The notes beneath the pieces were generated by a model. The model was not told where the DNA came from and did not search any database. It worked only from the letters and a program-made list of their open reading frames with translations. The translations under genes and the position numbers were made by a program. 64,000 bases of DNA from Cornus controversa. Taxonomy: Eukaryota; Streptophyta; Magnoliopsida; Cornales; Cornaceae. The stretch lies in the NCBI GenBank assembly GCA_026545225.1, contig CM048847.1, forward strand, positions 7,186,501 to 7,250,500, in the 5' to 3' direction. Numbering within the stretch: position 1 is the first letter of the stretch; each line of letters starts with the position of its first letter. Positions 46,575-58,170 of the stretch are shown here, piece after piece.

Positions 46575-47081
46575 CTAGGCTAACAAGCTAGCTAAGAAAT
46601 ATCCAACCCTGTTCCTCACACAGGAACCAAGTAGAGACGGAACGTAGAAATCATCCCGCTCTCCAACAAAATAAAAGCAATCACCCTCGGGTGTGCACAC
46701 TGTCACTCTCCTACGGAGACAATCAATCATGGCTCTAAATGTAGATAACCAGTCCATGCCTAGAATGACATCAAAAGTGGTCATGTCTAGTAACACAAAG
46801 TCGAACACTAGTCGATGCCCAGCAACCTCGATCTCGCAAGACCGACACACTATATCCAGGGTAACCCTACCCCCAACTGGTGTATCAGTGGACAATGGTG
46901 ACTCCAGTGATGACACCCACAGCCCCAAGGCACAAGCAAATACAACAGATATGAATGAATGTGATGCACCTGAATCTATCAACACCCTAGCCCACGAGCT
47001 AGAAACCAGGAAAATACCTCTGACCACTGACGGTCCCGGTACATTCTCTGCCAGAGCAAGCGTGAACACACGGCCCCATGA
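46575..47081 (-). pseudogene. G1 aspartic protease
   Basis: The minus strand shows GIFLVSSSWARVLIDSGASH then SFIS with an intact DSGA active site, and ILGMDWLS, the standard gypsy protease pair. It lies in the gag-pol frame, bounded by TAA at 47082-47084 and TAG near 46572. It would cleave the polyprotein. Confidence 0.9.
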
Positions 47082-47084
47082 TTA

Positions 47085-48260
47085 CTGACCAGTCCCCTGT
47101 AATCCTAACTGCTGACTAGAAGCAGGCATGGAACCTCTCGCTACCCGAGATCCCTGTACAGAATGCGCTGGATGAGGTGGCGGTAATGTCCTGAAACCAG
47201 ACTGTACCGTAGCTGTCTGCCCAGCCCTCTGCTGAGTCCCCATACCACTCGGTGTACTCTGTCTCTATGGACAGTTGGCCCTAACATGGCCGGATTGCTT
47301 GTAATAAAAGCATACCCGTTCCCCCCCTGAAGTCACTGGCATAGATGCCACTATTTGCCTCTGAGGGCACTCAGAATGAAAATGGCCAGACTGCTGGCAA
47401 TGATAGCACACAACTGTGGATCGTGCAGATCCAGTAGGTATGGACAATGAAGGTACTGGGCGAGTCTGCTGCTGCCCCTGTGAACCTGATCTGCCCTCCC
47501 TATTCCTTTTCCTCCCCTGACCACTAGAAGAGGTACTCGTACCCTTCGTTTGCTGTTTAGAGTCCCACAACCTCTGAGTGTCTCTGTCATCTTCCTCAGC
47601 CACTAAGGCTCTGTCAACTACTTCATTGTAGGCCCTTAGACCTAAAATGGATACCCTTTTTCTGATAGAGGTTTTGAGTCCCTTCACAAACCTTTTCACT
47701 TTTAGCTCTTCATTAGCTACCATCTCCGGGGCGAAGCGAGCCAAAGATGTAAATTTGGTCTCGTACCCCATCACATCCAAGTCCCCTTGGACTAAGTCTA
47801 TGAACTCCTGTCTCATCCAGTCCTTCACCGAAGCCGAAAAGAACTTATCAAAGAATAACCCCTTAAAGGTCTCCCAGTCCATAGTCTCAGTGTTGTGGAC
47901 ATTCCCGATGAATTGCCACCACCGATCCGCTTCTCCTTATAAGTGAAGCGCCGCCACTCCCACTTTCAAATCCTCATCAATTGCAAGAGCAACCATGAGT
48001 TTGTGAGTTTGGTCTATCCAATTCTCAGCCACAAGCGGATCACGCACGCTATCAAAGGTAGGCGGCTTAAATTTCACATATTCCTTCATAGCAACCATCT
48101 GTCGGCTCAAGGTAACCCTAGGCAATGCCTAAACCTCCTCTTCTCTGGCTTCCCTAGCCATTCTTCTCATAGTATCAGCCATGTCATGCATAAATTGCGT
48201 TCCATCTGTTGGCTCCTGAGGAGCATCAGCGCCAATGTCTCGCGCTCTTCTTGGAGGCAT
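47085..48260 (-). pseudogene. G1 gag
   Basis: The minus-strand ATG at 48260 begins MPPRRARDIGADAPQEPTDG. TAG (about 48129) and TAA (about 47938) interrupt it in frame. The Retrotrans_gag core reads EADRWW, WETFKGLFFDKFFSASVKD and RQEFIDLVQGDLDVMGYETK. A first zinc knuckle is complete (CYHCQQSGHFHSEC); the second has Tyr for its second Cys (CFYYKQSGHVRANC). A TAG follows near 47264. No frameshift separates gag from pol. Confidence 0.9.
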
Positions 48261-48501
48261 TTCTTTCTATATGCACAACAAGAAAAATTTTAAGTCCAAG
48301 CATTTATACTTAGTCAAATTCCATCATGCTTACACATGCCATGTCTATTTAATCCACAAAAGCATGTTATGAAAACGTAAGCATACATAAAGTTCAACAT
48401 AAGCAATTTACAATCTCAAATTCAATTCCTTATGTTTCGATCCTTAACTTAAGTGATAACTAAGTCAAGTCTCACCCTTCGTCCCTAGGTATTAACCTAG
48501 T

Positions 48502-48513
48502 GCTCTAATACCA
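48502..48513 (-). promoter_or_regulatory. Primer-binding site of the G1 element
   Basis: The minus strand reads TGGTATTAGAGC three bases after the LTR end, one mismatch from the initiator-Met PBS. Confidence 0.85.
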
Positions 48514-48516
48514 TTC

Positions 48517-51482
48517 TGTCACGCCCTGAAACCCGGACCGCCGGGACTCCCCCGGACCGACCCCGAATCTCGAGTGTGAACCCGTTCACTTAACCCCATG
48601 AACAATCTCAATTACACTCAATGCATTAGTATCAAGGTTTGATACCATGCTATAACGCCCCGATTTCCAACTCTCGGAGAACTGGAGGTTAAACTGTCTA
48701 TTTGGCCCAATAGACCCTCATTACCCTCATTTCCCATGGAAGCTTAACCTAATTCTTGCATATGAATGCACAAAAATCCATCTTAACCAACCCCCATGGG
48801 CCCTACATCAAATCACACACCTTAGTGAACATTTACTTGCCCACACTTTTAAGAATCACTCACTTTCGAGCCTAAAAAATTTCTGTGTTTGGAATCTGGA
48901 ACTGAGGATTATACCATTAGATAGATAATCCAAAAATACTCAAGTTAAAAAAAAACCACACTCAATTCTGATCTAGAACGAAGAAATTACGTCGAAATGA
49001 ATTTTTGTAAAAAGCTATGAATAGTAATCTCGATTGATGGAGATTAAATCTCGATTAATCGAAATTCAAGTGAGATTTTCACCCTCTCGGGACCCCAGAC
49101 CTGCAATATCTCGATTGATCGAGATGGGGGTCTCAATTGATCGAAATTCCTCTTTTCTGGACTCTAAAAATCACCATAAATTATCACCCTTTCGATCAAT
49201 CGAAATGGGGGTTTCGATTGATCGAAATAGGCATCTCGATTGATCGAAATGCACTACCCGGGACCTCTAACAACCCTATACATGGTTCATTTGAAGCCCA
49301 ATCAACATCCTATCATCCTAGAACCCCTCAAACAAGATTAATAACATAAATAAAAGGTTCCAACATCAATTTCACTCTCAAGATCACATCCATAATTGAA
49401 TCCATACACCAAAATGAATCATTTTCTTTCACAAACACCATTCATTTATAAGGGAAACATCAACAAATGAATCAAGTGCCGCCATGGGTATTACATAAAT
49501 TAAACCGTTGTCTTTTCATACCCAACAAGTTTATAATCCAATACATACATCAAAAGTACATATGTCCAAAGTACAACCACAACCCAAAACATAAGTCACA
49601 TGCCACAAGCCGGCATGGATAGCCACAAAATGCTCAACATCCAAAAGATAGCATAAACACCACTAGAGCTCCACTTGGACACTCATGTCCCATCCGTCAT
49701 CGGTGCTTTATCTGTAAAAGAGTTTATAATAAAGGGGTGAGCACCACTGCGGCTCAGTAAAGGTTCCCCAACCCTTCTAAGTGCCGACCCGACACGACCT
49801 ACATGGAATGCATATGAATACACTACATGCCACGTCCACAATCTCACAAACACATCAACAAATGCAATTAAAGAGGATTGCATATTTCACGTATCATGTA
49901 CAACATGTTCAAACATAAAGCATTAAAGTAAGTAAATGCTCTCTCTCTCGGTCCTCATCCGATACCCTACATGATTGGCCCGCTCCGAGGATCATGTAAC
50001 CTTGGACAACTCCGATAACCATCCTATGACCGGGACAACTCCGAAAGGTCATTTTACCATAGCAATATATGGGATTGCCATAGAGTGAGGGGGCAACTCC
50101 GAGGCTCACAAGTCATGGACATTCTCCGATAATCATCCTATAACCGGGACAACTCCGAAAGGTCATTAGTATTGGACATACTCCGATCCTAGGCATTAAG
50201 CCTTAGTATGGCGGGTCCACTCCGAGGGCCATACATAGTGGATAATTTTACCACATTTCACAACACTGTTGGACTACTCCGAAGCCCCGTGTACCTCTTT
50301 TGCGTCATTTTTCCCGTAACTTCCCACATATGCAATATGAATGCATAAACACATGATATTTTGTTTTCATGCTCAACTCATGCTCATTGATACTAAAAAG
50401 AAGTAATAAGCATATTTTCATCACCACACACCACATATAGCACATATATGTATAACACATGCATATATCATCTCATATGCATACAACTTCAAAATTAGCA
50501 TATTTTACTCATGCTACACTCAATGCATAATTTTAGTGCATAGAACTAACATGCATTCAACAACCACATTTTCACATATAATCACATATATGACACTTGG
50601 TACACATTTTTCCCCATATACACCAAATTGAACACATAAAGCCTATGTATCAATTTCTTACACTCACATGCTTCAAACCCACATGCTACCACCAACACAA
50701 TATACACAATTGTGAAAAGATAGGACTCTAGAGAAGAAGAAAATACAAATTTCTACACCTCTCACCATTCTAAAGCATGTGAAACACAACCTACACCTCT
50801 CTTCTTCACCCGAAACCCTAGAATCGACAATTAAAAGAGAAGAAGAACCCCTACCTCGAAAATGAAGGCCTTCCAAGCACTTCACCAATTTTCCAGCAGA
50901 GTCTACCTTGCCGAATCACCACTTTGTTCGGTTCAAATGGAAGTCCTAGCCGTCCCTTACGTATCTCCCTCCTTCGGCGAGTCTTGAATCCAAGCCGAAC
51001 GGGTCCGAAATGTAGAGAGAAGGGAGAGCTATGAAGATGGAGAACTTTAGAGAGAGAAAGAGGCGTGAGATCTGCTGAAATGTCCTTGCCACTGATATTT
51101 AAAATATCTAGGGCTTGCAAAAAGACTAAAATGCCCCTCGGCCACTTAACGTACCTTTCCGGACTCCTTTTTCGATTCTGAAAGCTCCTATGGTCTCGAA
51201 ATTACTTCCTCTACTCTCTAAATATTTTATCTCAGCCATTCTCAAAAATAAATATTTTTGAGAATTTCTCGGATTCCCGGGCCCACTTAAGTCGCATCGC
51301 AGCCCCAGTTTGACCAAAAAGTCAAACTTCTCCAAATCTCCCGAAAACGTGCCAAAACCTTAAAAACACTTCCCAAACATGTTTTCCACACTCAAAACAT
51401 GTTAAACACCACTCAAAATGCATTTATGGCAATTATAATGCGAAAAATGCAAAACCGGCCAAAATTGATCACGGTCTCTATA
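48517..51482 (-). repeat. 5' LTR of the complete G1 element
   Basis: Same length as the 3' LTR and offset by exactly 7,883 bp throughout, so no net indels. Its terminal TG has become TA (plus-strand CTCTATA at 51476-51482). Differences from the other LTR cluster near both ends. Confidence 0.92.
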
Positions 51483-51599
51483 GCATGCTTCACAATATGT
51501 AATGTAAGCAAATTCACACACTTGTCTCTCTCTTGGACTCAAACCAAAACCTTAACATGATTCTTAACCAAATCATGTAACCGAGACCTTTCCCACACC

Positions 51600-51960
51600 A
51601 TTCCAACTCTGCCACCGAGTACCTACTCCCAGGTGGATAGACCACCATCACCGAGTATTTACCTACTCCAAGATGACTTGGCCCTCTTTGAATCCTCACC
51701 AAGTATTTGCCTACTCCAAGGTGAGTAAACCACAATCACCGAGTATTTACCTACTCCAAGGTGATTGGGCATCTTTTTGGAATCCCCACCGAGTATTTAC
51801 CTACTCCAAGGTGAGTAAACCATCGTCACCGAGTATTTACCTACTCCAAGGTGATGTAACCACTTCAATGCCCTCACCGTGATCGAGTATTGACCTACTC
51901 TGGGTGATTTTCCCACTTTATGACCACAACCGTAACCGAGTATTGATCTACTCTAGGTTA
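51600..51960. repeat. Hairpin array with GAGTA/TACTC cores (G2 solo LTR)
   Basis: Eight units in plus coordinates, cores of the type CGAGTATTTACCTACTCC. Outer arms include CCACC/GGTGG (51612-51636), AATCACC/GGTGATT (51734-51766), CTCACC/GGTGAG and TAACC/GGTTA (51933-51960). Confidence 0.85.
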
Positions 51961-54329
51961 TTCAACCACACTTTCCCGTTTCCTCACAACGGCACCATAT
52001 ATGCATTTCGAACATATAACAACCAAACATTCAATGTTCATGCCTCACAATGCCTAAGCTAGTTAAAAGTATATAGCATGCATTTCATCTCCACATAAAC
52101 CCACATATAACCACATATGTGTCATTTCCCTCCCATATATGCAATATGGATGCATATATATATAGCATAATATTTTCATGCATCAACCCATGCTTTCGAA
52201 TACTAAAAAGAAGTATTTAGCATGCTTTTCATCAGATTCCAACACATATAGCACATACATGTTCAAAACCCGCATAATACCTCATATATGCCAACAACTT
52301 CAACTTAACACATTTTTATCATGTTACAACCAATGCATACATTCGATATATAAATAAAGTTAGCATGCATCTCATATCCACATTCCCACATATAAACACG
52401 TAGATGTCACATCCTGCATATAGTCACATATGCATGTATACTAGTATAATTATAATCATGCTTCCACTCAAGGCATGCATTTACTACAAGTAACTAGCAT
52501 GCTTTCCATTCACTATATATAACCACATATATGTTCCATCACCATATATGTATTAAGAACATATAAAACACTTAGCACATTTCATGCTTTTCAAATGCTC
52601 GCCAAAACCATATTCATATATAGATAGCACGCATTTCCACTACTACCACAAATATATAATCACATATATATTTAACACCATGCATAAAGGCCACATATGC
52701 ATACAAGATAACACATAGCAAAATATGTATTATTTAGCATACTTTTCATAGACTTTAATCTATACCATACATGCATATCACAATGCAATGAAGCATTTAA
52801 ATTCATTCATGCTTTCACATCCCAAATATATATATATACACACCTATATATATATATTTTCACTCACATCCCACGTATATACCATATCCACCTTTATATA
52901 TATACATATGCACACACACATATATATATATATACAACCGCCACATATGATTAAACTAAGAGCATATGCAAATTAATCAATATAATTAAAGTATATACGT
53001 AGGAGATAGAGGCAAGAATCAACTTGCCTTAAGTCCTGCTCTCCAATGAATCTGCGTCTCCAAGGCGATCCATACCAAGCTCGGTCCAATCTTGTGTCCA
53101 AGTCACATTTGAACCCACTTTCTTCTCTTTTTGTTTCCATGCTTGGTCTAACCCACAGTCAAAGAACATACAATAAATCTCTTTGAAGTAGTCTAAACAT
53201 AATCCAATCGGATTCAAGTTTAAGGTCCAATTATACAAGCCCACTATCGAGGCCCAACCCAAGCATTCAATATGGCAGCCCACTCTATTTTCTAGGTCCA
53301 ATTCCATTTCTAGCCACCATGTGAAGGCCATCTTCAACCTCTACCATGGTTGATCCTACCATGGACAACTAATTCAAGCTCAACCAACCAAACTAAAAAC
53401 CAATTTGGAATCATGGTAGCCAAAACTATGGAAGCAAGCAACCCACTTCCATCGTGTAACACTATACACTTAACCCACAAAACAAAACCATGATGAACCA
53501 ACCCAACTGCCATCACCAATTGCCAGCCTGTTATACCACAACCGTGACGTCACCCACCTTCTTCGGGAACCCATAAGCGAGCTCCACCATTTCCACCTTT
53601 CCGCTCCTCTCTATCGTTAACCAAAAACAACCCAAGCTACTGCCATTAAATGGCAGCCGACCAAGCCATTATCCAAAATCAATTACCGTACCCAACTGAA
53701 CCCACCGTTAACCCAACCTGACCTAACAACCGTGAGCCATCACTGCCGATCTCACCCCTATGGCAGTCCCAATCCATCACCATTGAAGTCACCAACTGAG
53801 CCCAAAATAAATCTACAGCCACGGCTGTCACCACGTCCGACCATTCCGTGATCAACGATGAACCAAACAGCCCCTAACCGAGCCCCTTCTTGTTGCCAAA
53901 CGACCACTACAATACCCAACCAATAGCCACCAAACTCCCTCAATTGAGCCACCAAGCAAGCCACTCCACCACCGAACCCACCTGCAACCACAGCTGGTCA
54001 CCCACCACGAAAGACCCATCTGAACCCAGCCGTGAGCCACCTTCCTTGGCATGATTTCGCTGAAGCACCGAGAAGACCCAACTTCTCACCACCAGCCCAC
54101 CACCGTGAGCCAAAACCCCCTACCAGAAATGACCACCGCCGCTGCTAGGGCCGCTGGAACGGGTTCCCCCTTCTCTCCTTCGCTCTCTCTCTCTCTCTCA
54201 CAACTCCTCTCCCTTCTCCTTTTCTTTTTTTTTTCCTTTTCTTCTTTTTCTCTTTTCTTTCTTTCTTTTCTTCTTTTCTTTTGGTCCACATGTTTTCTTA
54301 CTCTCCTAGCCACATGTTACATATACATA

Positions 54330-54330
54330 T

Positions 54331-54369
<39 letters not shown>
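54330..54369. repeat. TA microsatellite
   Basis: About 40 bp of alternating TA in the G2 LTR; further TA tracts lie at 54505-54600. Confidence 0.9.
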
Positions 54370-54371
<2 letters not shown>

Positions 54372-54700
54372 AAATCAGCCCATGTGCAATTATATAAAGC
54401 ACATGTATATATACACATATATTCCATATATACATGTTACACTACATACACATACCTTCACAGTATTTATAATTTAATATAAATACACTCACCACAACTA
54501 AACATATATATATATATATATATATATCCCTATATATATATATATAACTACGTCCTCCATCAATATATATATATAATTTCATATATATAGATATATATGT
54601 ATATCCACATTCTTTTCGAATTTAATTTATTTGAAAAAAAATAAATTCGGTCAAAATTCACCCGGAACCGGTCAACATTAATCCGGGTCGTTACAAGCAC

Positions 54701-54763
54701 TATAGAGAACTATTTATTAAGATGGCTATTTCCAGGAAGCTTGCGTGGTTAAAAAGTTTGTAG
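54701..54763 (+). pseudogene. Harbinger ORF1, C-terminal piece
   Basis: After the second AGCAC the frame continues from KEEH as YRELFIKMAISRKLAWLKSL then TAG. The join across the solo LTR is exact, which confirms both the gene model and the insertion boundaries. Confidence 0.88.
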
Positions 54764-55065
54764 ATGACAATGACTTGGGTGGTTACTTTTTAGTTTGCTT
54801 TTGTTTGTGAATCCATGGGACTTGAAACAATGTTTGATTTTGTGTATTGTTGAACTATTTTTTTTTCATGCGCGTTATCTTATGTTATATTATTTGTGAG
54901 ACAATTTATTATGTTTTGTGTTATGAACACTTTAGTGTGGTTGACCTTATTTCTTATATAATTAATGTTTGATGGTGATGATAGTTTAGTTGGTTTTGTA
55001 TTTTTTTATATATGAAATAATCATATTGCTTATTGAAAATTTGTTTAGGTGATTGGAAAAGCAAG
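54764..55065 (+). other. Spacer between Harbinger ORF1 and ORF2
   Basis: AT-rich. TTGTTTAG just before 55050 could be a splice acceptor for an ORF2 leader exon. Confidence 0.45.
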
Positions 55066-56402
55066 ATGGAAGACTCAGACTGGAGTGACACATCATCTTC
55101 ATCCTCTAGTGGTTCAGAAGAAGATGAAGATATTGATAAATTATTTGATCTGATAGCTATCAATTTGTTGTTGAAGTGTGAAAATGATTTTAGGGACATG
55201 GTATCTAAGCAAATTTCAGGGTTAACAAGTCATGAGTATATTTTGGAATTATTGAATGATTATGGTGGACGACGTTTTGTTGTATTACGCATGGATAGAG
55301 AAGTGTTTTTGAAACTTTGTCGATTATTGAGAGAACAAAAATTGTTGGAAGACGCACATATAATTTTAGTTGAGGAGTTTGTGGCAATATTTTTGTTCAT
55401 TATAGGACATAATATTCGACATGTCGTGGTAGCTAAACGTTTTCAACATTCTGGTTTAAGTGTAATATGTCGCCTTGGAAAAGTCTCATATGTCCACCAC
55501 GAAGCAGTGATGTTCCTTCTCATATACTTCATATTTCTAAATAGTATCCTTGGTTTAAGGTATTACTTTTCTTTGCTTATATTATGTTCATGCATTTTAT
55601 AACTTTTAATGTATTTCATTTATTGATGGCACACATGTAAGTGCTTTTGCATCGGCTAGCAAACAAATTCCTTACAGAGGAAGAAAGGTTGTAGTAACAC
55701 AAAATGTTATGTGCGCTTGCTCATTTGATATGATCTTTACTTTCATTTACGCGGGTTGGAAGGGTACGACAAATGAGTCTAGAGTTTTTGTTGATGCACT
55801 TACAAGAGCTGCTGCACAATTCCCTGTACCACCTAATGGTATTATTTATGTCTTTTAATATTAATGGTATCGTATTACAAATTATTACCCTAATAAAATT
55901 TAAAAATGATTTTGCAAGAAAATATTATGTAGTTGATTCTGGTTACCCATGCACCAAAGGATTTCTCCCTCCACATCGTGGTCAAAGATATCATTTGCAA
56001 GACTATAGAGGTAGAAATCGACAACCACGTGGTCCAAAAGAATTGTTTAATTATCGACATTCATCACTTTGCAATGTCATTGAGCGTTATTTTGGAGTTT
56101 TGAAGGCTCGTTTTCCTATTTTGAAACTTATATCTTCTTATAAGTTGACTAGACAATGACTCGTAGTAACCACTTGTTGCACAATTCACAATTTCATTCG
56201 TCAAAATGCATTAGATGATCAATTTTTTATGACTTATGGAGAAGAAGATGCTAATGTTGTTGATGGGGGGAATGGTAGCAATAGTAGTACTGGTGTATTG
56301 AATGCACTTAACTTATCTGATGATGGTGCGGTGCAAATGGCAGCTTATAGAAATCACATAACGGATTCCATGTGGGCATTATTTGCGGGCAATTTTAATT
56401 GA
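55066..56402 (+). pseudogene. PIF/Harbinger DDE transposase (ORF2)
   Basis: ATG 55066 starts MEDSDWSDTSSSSSSGSEED. The N-terminal helical region reads MDREVFLKLCRLL, VEEFVAIFLFIIGHNIRHVV and KRFQHSG. A frame change near 55500 leads to VPSHILHISK, a TAG, then YPWFK and a likely intron from 55560 whose acceptor is lost. The DDE_Tnp_4 core has IDGTHVSAFAS (first Asp), GWKGTTNESRVFVDAL where Glu stands at the second Asp position, and SLCNVIERYFGVLKARFPIL (Glu). A probable second intron is near 55839-55918 and a TGA near 56158; CCTIHNFIRQN and the C-terminus follow. It cannot be active as it stands. Confidence 0.88.
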
Positions 56403-56775
56403 AGCTTTGTCTCTTTAATTTTCTAATGTTATGTTTTGGTTATGTATAACTAAACTTAATGATTGTACAACTAAAAATGCATATGACACTAGAAGTTGAG
56501 TACTTATTTTGCTCTAATTAAATTTTATCAAGTCTAGTACCTTTCATGTTTTATTTAAACATGTGATATTATATTTGTGTAATTTTATTAAGTTAAAAAT
56601 ACTAACTTAAAAGTAATGCACATCTAACACTTAATAATAAAAATTGCATTATTAGATTTAAGAAAAATCAAGTGAAAATTGTTCTCTGAAAAATGGTTAG
56701 TAGATACAACCAAGTAAATTTATGAGTTTTTGTTCTCTAAAAATTGTTTTGTAGTTTTACCAACCAAGCAGATTT

Positions 56776-57420
56776 TTAAACTAAAAATATTGAAAACTAT
56801 TTTCTGTTTTGATTCTACCTGGAAACCCCTTTTTACATCTTTTTGTCCAAAATTTATCACAAAACTCATATATAACCACTTCTAAAATATAAAACTAGTC
56901 CAACCACATTCTAATCATCATTTAAAAGACATTTCAATCTAATAAAAATAAAACTTCATTCGATCATATCCATAAACATATGCAATGGGATTCAACCCAA
57001 TATTCTCGATTAATACCTCAAAAATCATACATAAGTTAAGTGTCGCAATCACATTTGAAATCCAAATACACCAACATAAATCAAATGCAATTAGAATGAT
57101 TTCTACTTAGTCCACATGCCACAAGCCGGCATTGACATTCACCTACATATCAAAAATCCAAAAGAACTTAAAAAGGGTCCATTGAGTTAATCATGCTTCG
57201 TCCTCCATCGGCGCCTTATTTGAAAAAGTTTATATAAATAGGGGGTGAGCATATCCTCTCTCGCTCAGTAGGAATGATCCACCCAATTCTACTCTAACTC
57301 AAGCAGCTATACATGGATACATATGAAATCATTACATGTCTACATGACAAGTAATCGATACTTTTTACCCTCAAAACAAATAAGTTTTAGAAATCATGCA
57401 TGATGTTTGATCGGCGTTGA
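56776..57420 (-). repeat. Decayed gypsy-type LTR relic
   Basis: 57115-57280 carries the conserved LTR block of G1 in minus sense (CCACAAGCCGGCATTGA, CATCGGCGCCTTAT, GTGAGCA and CGCTCAGTAG). The rest is diverged and AT-rich. Confidence 0.5.
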
Positions 57421-58170
57421 ATGTTACGCATTCTAACCTCTTAACTTATGTATTTTATTCTCTTAGTGATAGATTATTTTGTTATTTTAATTTGTTTTAG
57501 TGTTTTCTGTATTTTTAGGGCATTAATGATTATTTCAGTTAAAACTATGATTTTGAGCTTTTAAAGATTACATGCAAGTTGGTTAGATGAAGCCTACATC
57601 AAGGAGATCCATTCAACCATTTATTTCAACTCAAATTAGCCTACGGAAGAGGTCCAAGAAAATTACAACTGCTTAAGAAGGTTTCAGGCCTGAAGCCCAA
57701 ATCTGCACTTAATACAGTCTTAATCCTATTTTGAAAAACGAACCATAAGTGTTATTTTCGAGCCTCAAATCGACTTAATTCTCTTATAGGTTGAACAAAA
57801 TTCGATTCTACACACTTTTATATTTCACAAAAATTTCGTGAATCGGACTTCTAGTGGGTCAAAAGTTGGGCCGAATGTCAGCAGAAAAAACCCACCTGAT
57901 TAGTGTTGCGGGAAAAACTAATTAATTCCTAATTGGATTAGGACTTTGGTGTATTCTCTTGGGACATAAAGTGAAGAATTAGAGGCTGAGGAAGGAGAGA
58001 TTGGAGAGCCTGAGAGAGTTGTGGATAGAAAGAAGACATACTTTGTAGAGCCATTGGAGAATGAAGTCATACGCATAATTCATGAAGATGATGCCTTCTT
58101 CCTCAACAGTTGAAGCTTCTTCTTTTACCATGAGCGGCTAGTTCATCCACTAGGGTTTTGATGTAGCCCT
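57421..58170. repeat. Probable LTR or leader of an unidentified retroelement
   Basis: Non-coding sequence ending ATGAGCGGCTAGTTCATC and GGGTTTTGATGTAGCCCT, a type common in plant LTR regions. The Tat-like LTR at 58171 is inserted in it. Confidence 0.35.

Larger units (their letters stand above)
40634..51482 (-). mobile_element. Complete G1 Ty3/gypsy (chromovirus-like) element, TSD GCATG
   Basis: 10,849 bp bounded by two LTRs of equal length (2,966 bp) and flanked by GCATG (40629-40633, 51483-51487). On the minus strand: 5' LTR 48517-51482, three bases, PBS TGGTATTAGAGC (48502-48513), one continuous gag-pol frame, purine tract (43600-43617, AAGGGGGGGAAG), 3' LTR 40634-43599. Domain order protease-RT-RNase H-integrase is gypsy. 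The C-terminus ending in VEEATWE suggests a Tekay/Del-like chromovirus. Confidence 0.93.
39641..54695 (-). mobile_element. G2 solo LTR (about 4.2 kb) with TSD AGCAC, split by a G1 element
   Basis: It starts TGTCACGTCCCGATTCC and ends GGGTCGTTACA, flanked by AGCAC (39636-39640 and 54696-54700). Without the G1 insertion (40634-51482 and one GCATG) it is about 4,201 bp and colinear with the G2 LTR 27784-31760. No internal region is left, so it is a product of LTR-LTR recombination. It lies within ORF1 exon 2. Confidence 0.88.
24883..56775 (+). mobile_element. PIF/Harbinger transposon split by nested gypsy insertions
   Basis: ORF1 (Myb/SANT-like) and ORF2 (DDE transposase) lie in the same orientation, as in autonomous PIF/Harbinger elements. 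Candidate inverted repeats are ATGGCCTACTTAGTTTGTA (24883) and, reversed at 56775, AAATCTGCTTGGTTGGTA, each flanked by TTA (24880-24882 and 56776-56778), the usual 3 bp target. Subtracting the two insertion complexes leaves about 5.6 kb, a normal length for the family. Gene content is secure; the exact ends are less so because the terminal repeats are imperfect. Confidence 0.75.

Noticed and set aside
45883..48293. Plus-strand frames of 68-131 aa
   Set aside because: Shadows of the minus-strand G1 gag-pol frame.
54051..54332. 93 aa frame with a hydrophobic C-terminus
   Set aside because: CT-rich and TTTTC-rich stretch of the G2 solo LTR; the apparent membrane segment is compositional.
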